A stretch of DNA of 64,000 nt from Pichia kudriavzevii (Eukaryota > Ascomycota > Pichiomycetes > Pichiales > Pichiaceae): assembly GCF_003054445.1 (NCBI RefSeq), contig NC_042508.1, forward strand, positions 496,001 to 560,000, written 5' to 3'. The notes beneath the pieces were generated by a model. It worked only from the letters and a program-made list of their open reading frames with translations. It was not told the origin of the DNA and searched no databases. Numbering within the stretch: position 1 is the stretch's first letter; every line of letters starts with the position of its first letter. This document shows positions 28,589-36,700 of this stretch, piece after piece. Made by a program: the position numbers and the translations under genes.

Positions 28589-29318
28589 TAGGGAACAATG
28601 TACCAGGCAACAGTTATGCTATAGAATGTAGTTACTTTTAACATCACAAAAAAATAGAGAAGAAGTGGAGGAGTGTATATTGAGAACCAAATCTTAAAAA
28701 AAAAAAAACTTTAAATAAACTGTGTATTAGATACTTTGGCAGTATGGAACCCTTTTGACAGTGCTGGAATACTAATCAGCTATACATAAAAGAGTCTTTC
28801 CCCTTCTCCTCCCCCCACCCCCTCTGAACTGCATACGGCGGGCTCTATCCTACACACAATTGCTTACAGCCACCGACATCTTCAAGCCACATTCTAGAAT
28901 TACAACCAATCCTGGAAACAGCAATAATTGAGAATCTCGGGCCACATGATTAGCAAAGCCCATAATCTCATTGAATGTGTCCATTATTTATCGGGGAATA
29001 GGAGGGGCTTAGTAGTTTACCTCCTCTATGGAGGCTCGTCACAAAAAAATAGAGAGAATTGCGCGGGAAGAAGAATAAGAAAAAAAAAAAAAAAAAGGGG
29101 GGGAATTTTAGATTTTCTCAGATCCGGTTTCTCGACCTTGTGTCTGAAAAAGTAGTGTGCGTTTGTAGAGAAAGAAAGAGAGAGAAAGAAAGAGAGAGGA
29201 AGGGAGAGAGAGAGAAAAAAAAGCACCCAAGATGAAACAGAGTGTTTCACCATAGACGTCCAACGTAATTGGTCAATATCAGCCTGACGCAATACGCTGG
29301 ACAATACACATCCCTTTC
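28589..29318. promoter_or_regulatory. divergent regulatory region upstream of PHS1
   Basis: A 730-nt spacer between outward-reading genes. It holds three stress-response-type CCCCT/AGGGG cores (28800-28804, 28819-28823, 29003-29007) and a small inverted repeat CCTCC-N5-GGAGG at 29020-29034. A run of 17 A followed by 7 G (29080-29103) comes next. A purine-only tract of AG and GAAA units (about 29168-29222) lies 97 nt before the PHS1 ATG. Poly-purine tracts of this kind can exclude nucleosomes. No open frame of note, no tRNA. Confidence 0.45.
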
Positions 29319-30068
29319 ATGTCAGAACCTGTTGCACCGGCGAGAAGCAGACACACCAAGGAGGAAAAAGTCACCCAAAAGACGTCAACTGACCCTCCTA
29401 CATGGTTGATTGGGTACAATTTATTATCCGGATGTCTTTGGTCGTTTGTTTTCCTCAATGTGTTTGCCACATATCTCACCTTTGGCAACCTCTTGCAGAC
29501 TTTTGAGTTGACCCATTATTGGACCACGGCCATCCAATGCTGCGCTATCATTGAAGTCATCAATGCGGCAACAGGCGTTGTCAAATCTCCTGTAATAACC
29601 ACTGCTATGCAAGTTGCTTCTAGACTGTTGGTCGTTCTCGGCGTATGGACAGTGTTACCGGAAGCGTCGGGTAATACCTCCTATGCTTATTTAACTGTGC
29701 ATTTTGCTTGGGGAGTTGCTGAAGTGGTCAGGTACTATTACTATGCAAACCATTTGATCTCCCAACAAAGGCAGGCTCCCGGTATTGCTCCGCCGCAAGT
29801 CCCAAAGTTCCTACTCTGGTTACGTTACAATGCGTTTCTTGTTTTGTACCCAATGGGCATCTCCTCTGAGTGCTACATGGTGTATCGTGCCGTTGGCGCT
29901 GCACTGGCTCGTGGAACCTCGGGATTCACTGCCTATGCTTTGTTTCTATGTATTGTACTCATTGCCTATGTGCCAGGGACAGTTGTTCTTTTCTCCCACA
30001 TGCTTCATCAACGTGCAAAACAGCAAAAGACACTGAAGACCAAAAAAGTGGACTCAAAGTCCGAATAG
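29319..30068 (+). CDS. PHS1: very-long-chain 3-hydroxyacyl-CoA dehydratase Phs1
   Basis: A 249-residue ER membrane enzyme that dehydrates 3-hydroxyacyl-CoA in the third step of the fatty-acid elongation cycle, feeding sphingolipid and ceramide synthesis. About six membrane helices are visible. The catalytic pair is preserved in LYPMGISSE: Tyr177 and Glu184, with the same YPxGxxxE spacing as yeast Tyr149/Glu156. AWGVAEVVRYYYYA is the conserved segment before it. It is longer than yeast Phs1 (217 aa) because of a 25-residue hydrophilic N-terminus and a Lys-rich C-terminal tail (KQQKTLKTKKVDSK), which fits ER retention. A (TG)12 repeat starts 15 nt after the stop. It is followed by MRPL49 in the same order as in S. 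cerevisiae. Confidence 0.95.
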   Translation: MSEPVAPARSRHTKEEKVTQKTSTDPPTWLIGYNLLSGCLWSFVFLNVFATYLTFGNLLQTFELTHYWTTAIQCCAIIEVINAATGVVKSPVITTAMQVASRLLVVLGVWTVLPEASGNTSYAYLTVHFAWGVAEVVRYYYYANHLISQQRQAPGIAPPQVPKFLLWLRYNAFLVLYPMGISSECYMVYRAVGAALARGTSGFTAYALFLCIVLIAYVPGTVVLFSHMLHQRAKQQKTLKTKKVDSKSE

Positions 30069-30083
30069 GGAAACTATTTTTTT

Positions 30084-30107
30084 TGTGTGTGTGTGTGTGT
30101 GTGTGTG
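30084..30107 (+). repeat. (TG)12 microsatellite
   Basis: Twelve perfect TG units lie in the 3' flank of PHS1 between T-rich runs. Such tracts vary in length between strains and may adopt Z-DNA. It lies outside coding sequence. Confidence 0.95.
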
Positions 30108-30311
30108 ATTTTTTTTTAATTTTTTTTTATTTGAAATTCATGTCACGAATATCGTGTAATTACCGTATTTAGCCATCTCGAATACTAGCAATTTTTTTGT
30201 ATTTGGTGGACGTTTCATGAAATTGTAGCCTCAACTTGTACACATGAAAGGATCTACTTTGGATATTCCTCCACTGGACTTTTGAAGTAGTTCTGACTTT
30301 GCCCACCAACG

Positions 30312-30734
30312 ATGTTTAGAAGGTATTTTACTACTGCAGTATCTGCTGCATCCTCAACTGCGAAAAAACCTGCAGACTTATTGCCTCTCAAATTTGAACA
30401 CAATATCTATGCCACTTTAAAGGTCCATGATAGATCATATTTAGTTACAAAGGGTGATTTGGTTAACTTGCCATTTTGTATGCACGAGGCACAGATTGGT
30501 GACATTATTGAATTCAATAAAGTCGACGTTGTTGGATCCAGAAACTTCACTTACCATGTTAAAGATGGCATAGATACCAGTAAAGTCACAGTAACCGGGG
30601 TGGTTGTTGAGAAGACCAAAAAGCCAATGCAAGTGAAAGAAGTGACCAAAAGAAGAAATAGACACACAAAACATATACTTAGTAAACACGACCTCACTGT
30701 TGTTAGGATCAGTGAACTCAAAATCAACGAATGA
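30312..30734 (+). CDS. MRPL49: mitochondrial large-subunit ribosomal protein bL21m
   Basis: A 140-residue mitoribosomal protein of the bacterial L21 family. The N-terminus (FRRYFTTAVSAASSTAKKP) is basic, hydroxylated and free of acids, as expected of a mitochondrial presequence. The bL21 body follows: ATLKVHDRSYLVTKGD, IGDIIEFNKVDVVGS and the C-terminal KRRNRHTKHILSKHDLTVVR, equivalent to the bacterial KRRKxYRKxxGHRQ segment. Length is close to yeast Mrpl49 (161 aa). Together with PHS1 upstream and BCK1 downstream it preserves a gene order seen in S. cerevisiae. Confidence 0.93.
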   Translation: MFRRYFTTAVSAASSTAKKPADLLPLKFEHNIYATLKVHDRSYLVTKGDLVNLPFCMHEAQIGDIIEFNKVDVVGSRNFTYHVKDGIDTSKVTVTGVVVEKTKKPMQVKEVTKRRNRHTKHILSKHDLTVVRISELKINE

Positions 30735-31631
30735 TGCAATTGTTTCTGCTTAGGCGTTTGATTATTTATAACAGACCTTGTATATATACACTAAATAATA
30801 TATTACCATAAAGCAATGGACCCTATTGATGGCCAGGTTCCTATAATATACCGGTACCCTTGTAAAATTACTTTTGCTTTTCAGCGAGGGATTAGAAATA
30901 AAATGATGCTATTGACCATTGCATCATCGAAGAATGTGTCGTTATAGACAATAGTCTTTACCTACTGTATCCACGCATAACTCACCAGAGGAGAAAACCA
31001 AACTCGGAAAGTTGTTTGGGTACTCAAGACTTATTTAAAAACTAAAATCGATTTTGACACATGCTACATTTTATAAAATGGGAGGCATCACTCCGTCTTA
31101 CAGTATCAGAGAAGCAATTTGAGGAACAGGACTAGCATGCACTAAGCTACAGTGTATTTTCCACATAAATAGTGCCCACGGTGGGCGCACATCAATGCGA
31201 ACCGATACTATTTGGTATAATTCCAAGTCTAATAATGTCGGGGCTCACATACCCGTTCAATCCTGCGACAATTTCTCCAGTGAATTAAATGCATGTGAAT
31301 TTTTACAATAGGAGTTGGCGCGGGATGCCAATCAGAAAAATAGTATTATAGAAGAACATGTTAATATAAACTACTGCGTGTGAGTCATTAAATTCTCATT
31401 GTTAGATTTCTCTTATTTTAGTACTGACGTTTCTCCGGGTTATTTTGTGTTTGTTTTAAGCTTTTTACTAATTCAGTTCTCAAATACGAACGTTAGGATT
31501 TCTTCTAATTAGTTTTTTTTTAACGGAATAAAATGCTTATATCCCTTGTGTTTTTTTGCGAACCAGAGTAGTACAGCTTGGTGCCAGTATTTTCTGTGTA
31601 TATTTTAAGAAGTTTTTCGGAGTATCAAGCA
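30735..31631. promoter_or_regulatory. long spacer upstream of the ACS-family transporter, with zinc-cluster-type sites
   Basis: An 897-nt spacer, long for this window. It carries a perfect GC-rich inverted repeat GCCCAC-G-GTGGGC (31174-31186) and, about 50 nt later, CGGGGCTCACATACCCG (31239-31255), an exact CGG-N11-CCG site of the Gal4 type. Both lie about 380-460 nt before the transporter ATG, where upstream activating sites are usual. The region is otherwise AT-rich. I searched it by eye for tRNA boxes and found none. The binding factor is unknown. Confidence 0.5.
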
Positions 31632-33275
31632 ATGTCCTGGCGTTCTAAGGCAAAGAAATTTGCATGGCAGTTTTTCAAAATCGATGATCCTGTAACATTG
31701 AGGGATGATTACATTGACAAAACTATTGACAGAGAAAGAAAGCCTAGACAGCTCTCAAAATGGGACAGAGTGAATTTTCTTAACGCTTTCAATTGGTATC
31801 CTTCACATTATAGTGCATACGAGAAGAGATTCTTGTTAAAAGTTGACATTTGCGTTTTCCTTTTCCTTGGAGCTTCCTTCTTTACTAAATTCTTAGACAA
31901 TGTAAATGTTGGAACAGCTTACGTTTCTGGTTTGAAGGAAGATCTGGATTTGCACGGGAATGAATTAAATATCTTCAACACATGCTACTCAGTTGGATAT
32001 GCGGTTTTCCAAGTTCCTCTAACTCTGCTGTTAACAAAACACCAATTCTCTAGACACTTACTTCTATTTTGTGAATTGGCTTATGGAATGATGACTTTAG
32101 CAAACGCGTACGTGAAAACAGCCAGACAGATGTATGCTGTTCGATTTTTTGTTGGTGTATTCGAAGCTTGCTCAACACCTGCTGCTTTTGTCATAATGTC
32201 GAGTTTCTTTACCGAGGAAGAGCTTTATCAGAGAGCAGGACTTTATGGGGCATTTGGAACCTCAGGATCTGCAAGTTCCGGGGCATTGCAGTCCAAAGCA
32301 AGGGAGAAATTGGATGGTGTTGCAGGTTTGAGAGGTTGGCAATGGCAATTTATTATTGATGCCGTGATTACTTTTGGCATATTTCTTTATGGTTTCTTCT
32401 TATTCCCAGGAACCCCTAATTCTTGTAAAAAGTTTTCCCTCTTCTCAGAGGATGACATGACGTTTGCAAGAAACAGATTAAAACATTGTGTTGCTATCCC
32501 TCAAAAATTCACGTGGAAAACTATCAAAGAGACATTGCTAACTTGGCAAATATATTTTGCCACTATCCTGTGGTCTTTGTACTCTCAATGTTGGTACAAC
32601 AATTCACCCCTTCTTTATATGAAGAGCAGACCAGAACATTTCACTACCACAATGGTTACAAATTGGAATTCATATATACACGCTGTTGGTGTTCCGATGG
32701 ACATTCTATTATCACCTATAGTCCAGTACTATGGTATGTTTATTCCCGTCAACTTTGTCTTTGGAGTTGGCTATTACTGTGCAATTATATTGGTGATATG
32801 GAATGTCTCTCAGCCTTTGATTATGTCTGCTTTTTTCCTAACAATGATGTACAAAGCGGCTTTATCACAGGTTTTAACAGCTTGGTTTGCGGTCCTATGC
32901 AAAGATAATGTCGAAAAAAAAGCAATCACTATAGCTTGGGCTCAAGCATTTTCTTATGCAGTCAACGCATTTGGGTTTCCATTACAATACAACATGAAGG
33001 ACTCACCTAGGTTTAAGAAAGGGTACATTGCAAATCTTATTCTTATCATAGCTACTCATATAGTTTTTCTTTTTGGAATGTGGATGGATAAGTACGATCT
33101 AAAGTATTTTCCTAAAATCTCAGGTAACAGGCATACTGAGTACAACGGAGACGAAATTAGTTGTAACGAAAGTAAAGTCGTCAGTATTACTGAAATAGAT
33201 GTAGAGAAAGATGACATGTCCATAGACGTTCCAAATAACCTCGGATCAATGAATGATTCTAAGACTAGTTTTTAG
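31632..33275 (+). CDS. MFS transporter, anion:cation symporter family (Seo1/Vht1/Fen2-like)
   Basis: A 547-residue major-facilitator protein with about 12 membrane helices and cytosolic ends. The core FLDNVNVGTAYVSGLKEDL in TM1 and its loop is the hallmark of the Dal5/Tna1/Fen2/Vht1/Seo1 group, which imports small organic acids and vitamins. LRGWQWQFIIDAVITF and FFLFPGTPNSCKKFSLFSED also fit, nearest to the Seo1/Vht1 branch. Candidate substrates are therefore biotin, pantothenate, nicotinate, allantoate or sulfur compounds; sequence alone does not decide. An 18-codon extension would need TTG, so the ATG before SWRSKAKKF is used. It sits between MRPL49 and BCK1, which are direct neighbours in S. 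cerevisiae, and has a long, site-rich promoter. An insertion here or a loss there could explain this. Confidence 0.87.
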   Translation: MSWRSKAKKFAWQFFKIDDPVTLRDDYIDKTIDRERKPRQLSKWDRVNFLNAFNWYPSHYSAYEKRFLLKVDICVFLFLGASFFTKFLDNVNVGTAYVSGLKEDLDLHGNELNIFNTCYSVGYAVFQVPLTLLLTKHQFSRHLLLFCELAYGMMTLANAYVKTARQMYAVRFFVGVFEACSTPAAFVIMSSFFTEEELYQRAGLYGAFGTSGSASSGALQSKAREKLDGVAGLRGWQWQFIIDAVITFGIFLYGFFLFPGTPNSCKKFSLFSEDDMTFARNRLKHCVAIPQKFTWKTIKETLLTWQIYFATILWSLYSQCWYNNSPLLYMKSRPEHFTTTMVTNWNSYIHAVGVPMDILLSPIVQYYGMFIPVNFVFGVGYYCAIILVIWNVSQPLIMSAFFLTMMYKAALSQVLTAWFAVLCKDNVEKKAITIAWAQAFSYAVNAFGFPLQYNMKDSPRFKKGYIANLILIIATHIVFLFGMWMDKYDLKYFPKISGNRHTEYNGDEISCNESKVVSITEIDVEKDDMSIDVPNNLGSMNDSKTSF

Positions 33276-33718
33276 ATTAATATTGTATACTTATGTTATG
33301 TTTTTAGCCCTAGTGTTTATTAGAGTGATGAGAAAACTTCAAATTGAAAGCCAAACTAGGATAAACGGTTCCCCATTCATTCTGAAAATACTCAGTTATA
33401 TTTTTTTTAAGTTCATGCAAATAACTAGAATGGCTAAGATTCAAGGCTTTTGGAACATAACTATGCTGGGAGCACATATATGTTAAAACATTTGAATTTA
33501 TTTATAAAAACTGAAATTTTATAGTCCTACGAAAAAAAACATAACACGACTGTGACAGATTGTAGGAAGAGTGAAATCTCATTTTGCGTGAGATTTTCTA
33601 TCATGATTTTTATATTTCGTATTATTCGATTTTGTCTAAACAAAGTTGTTGCCAATTTTGGTATTGGCAATAACCACAGAATTTAAGACTAACTAGTTTG
33701 GCATCGGTGGATAGCATT
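33276..33718. promoter_or_regulatory. spacer before BCK1 with two perfect stem-loops
   Basis: A 443-nt spacer between tandem genes. Two perfect 8-bp inverted repeats lie close together: AAATCTCA-N7-TGAGATTT (33574-33596) and TTGCCAAT-N6-ATTGGCAA (33649-33670). The second also presents two opposed CCAAT boxes 48 nt before the BCK1 ATG. They could be transporter 3' signals, BCK1 promoter sites or 5' leader hairpins. Confidence 0.5.
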
Positions 33719-36700
33719 ATGGATAACCATTCACTACCGTCTTTACCACCTCCGCCAGTACCTCCACTCAAACAGAAGGTTTCTTTGACGGTGAATACTG
33801 AAGTGCAGAATTTCCAGGAACCCCAAAATGTTCTTTGTGTTCCGAAAGCCAATTCCAATATATCACCACAAGTCTCCTCTAAGTCAGTACAATCTTCAGT
33901 GTCTTTGTCTCCATTACCAGCGGATGGCTCAACCAAAGCACCAACAACGAAGAAGAAGAATGTTAAGCTGTCATCCTCTAAAAGTGGTTTAATGAACGGC
34001 TCCCCGTTGTATGGCGAAGTAAGTGGCAAGATGAACCTTTTATTCCAATCAGCTCATGACTCACACGACAGTGCATTTAATTCTGGCTCTAGTAGTTCTC
34101 AGCATCGATTTTCTACATACTCTTACACGTCTAATAAGGGACTAATTAATTCTCAGGATTTGGGTCAACTCAACGTGTCGCCCAATTACCATGTTTATTC
34201 TCAAGACGACGACAAGGAAGAAGAGGAAGAAGAAGAAGATGGCAACGTGGAAGAGGGAATGTTTGATGACTTTGCATTTGAGAACATGGTTGCAAGTCGA
34301 TATTCTCCAATTAAGCCATTGAGCAATAACAGAATAGTCTCAGACCCTACGAATAAAACCTCAGAAAAATCCCCCATGAATGAATTCGGAATTGATGAAT
34401 TTGGGGTGAAGTTAGAAGGTATGTCAAGGTCCTTGCCGATTGGGCAAAAACCTACAGAAAATAGATCCATGGAGAAAATACCCCCAATGACCAATATATT
34501 GTCGAAAAAGTTAAATAGAAATTCCGATGTTCCACTACCATTATCACTTCCTGAAATTAATGAAAAACTTGAAAACATGGATGCTAATACGCAACAGAAA
34601 AGTAGCCCTGTTCCATTGAGATCTACCCAATCCGTCAAACACGCATCTTCTAACCGAAGTCGAAGTGGGAGCATGAATTCCAGGTCGAGTACCAACAGTG
34701 CAATTATACCAAAGACTAATGCAACAACTAATATGAGCAAGTCACATAAAAAGACATCATCAAAAAGTTCTTTGCACGATTTAGCTACAACTCCTAAATC
34801 TTTCTTTAAATTTTTTGGCAGCAAGAAACACAGTGATACATCTTTGAAGAGCTCCTCTTCATCCAAAAAGAGACATTCATACTCTTTGTCTCAAAGCTCA
34901 GACTCTTCCAATCAAAATATATCCCCGGTTTTTTCCAAGCCAAGAAATTCACTCGAACCATATCCCTTGGCAAACACAAACCGCTTCCTCCAGCCCAAAA
35001 AATATTCATCAGTCCACGAACATTCTGATACTTTTACAGTTGATTCTCTAAATAAATCGAGTAGAACTCTATCACCATCCGACCCAAATACACCAGTCAG
35101 TTCGGAGTTCAGAATAATCAGCCCTGGCATAGCACCCCTGAAGAGCAAACCACTCAGTAATAGCACAAGTTGCGAAATTGAATCTCGATCAGGTAGCATT
35201 CATAGTGCCAAAAGTGCATTAAGCTTGAATATAAGCGCAACAAAGCCTGGCCATTCATCATCATCATCTTCAGGGTTTTCACATAAACATTCTAAATCAA
35301 TTGATTCGAATAATTCTGGATCTAATGTAAATACCCTTGTGCCCAAAAAGAGTTCAATCGCATTGAATTCGCCTGCAAATAACACGCTATCCTCTGCCAG
35401 AAGCTCAGCCTCATTATCAACTACCTATGTTCCAGCTACAAATTTGGCTGCCACTTCATCCTCGCGTAAAGTAATATCGTTAGTAAAACTGGGCTCCAAG
35501 TCAATAAAGTATCAACGTGACAAAAGTTCGGTTCCTTTTTCAAAAAGAAATTCATCATTCAACCCACTAGATGATTGGGATGGGCACAGTGGAAGTTTCG
35601 AAAAAATAGGCCCGGTCGGTAAAAAACCTAATCCACCAGGTCAAACTATATCTGTTACAACAACTTCGAATTTACATTGTCAAGATGCGGAAAAACGCAA
35701 ATCCAGTACTTCGATAACGGGACTGAAAACACCATCTGATATAAAGTCACAAAAGTCTCCATCTTTTCCTTATTCTCCTGTCAATGAGTACAATTTCAAG
35801 AGTGATTTTGAGGATAGACCTTCATTAAGACCATTAAGCCAGACTAGTTTACCAAAATCTTTGAATACAGAAAAGATCAACGTTAACAAGCAATTTTTGC
35901 CTAAAACGAACAAAAGCTCGGTTAAAATATTGATAACAGCTAACTTTATAGACTATAAATTCGTTGACATCACAAGTGTTTCGACTTTATCAAAATTCAT
36001 GAATCTAGTAGCCACAAAATTGAAAATTAAGGGCGAACCCCATTTTTACATTACAGAAATTGGCTCATCCAAAGATAAATTAGGTAAAAAGCTGGATAGT
36101 AAGGTATTGCAGACCATTTGGGATAGCTTGCAGAGTACACCAGAAAACATAACGTTAATATTTTATGTTACACAAGATGAGAAACTGAAGGATATAGCTA
36201 CACCTACCCCAAAATCCTCAACTTCACATCATGATAAAGTGGAAGAAACATCAATTTATACCAATTCATCTTACACAAACTCAATAAACTCAGACTCAAG
36301 CTATGACAGGTATTTACCCACACCCCAACAAATGATACTTAAAAAAGATTCACCCGCTGATTATTGGTCGGTTAAAGACAATGGAATCGACAGAAAGCCG
36401 TCTTTAAACAGAGCACATTCGATTACACATTCTTCGTTATCAGCAGAAGGAACCACGGTAATATCAACTCCCAGTTTATCGAGCAAAACTAGTAAGACTA
36501 GCATAGGGTTTGTTAACCAGTCTTCTTTGACTTCTAATGCTACAAGATCTACAACAAAGTCTGGAACAAGTAATACATCATCTACAGTGAGCGTAGAATC
36601 ATCGGCGAATGGCTCTTTTAAAGTGATACAACCTCAAAAACCTCATGTTGATTTTGATAATAAGCGACCATCTCCTTTTAATCCTACCAGAAATTTGGTA

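Noticed and set aside
28324-28641. 105-codon forward frame antisense to the unknown coiled-coil gene
   Set aside because: It overlaps a good 258-codon gene on the other strand and has no recognisable sequence.
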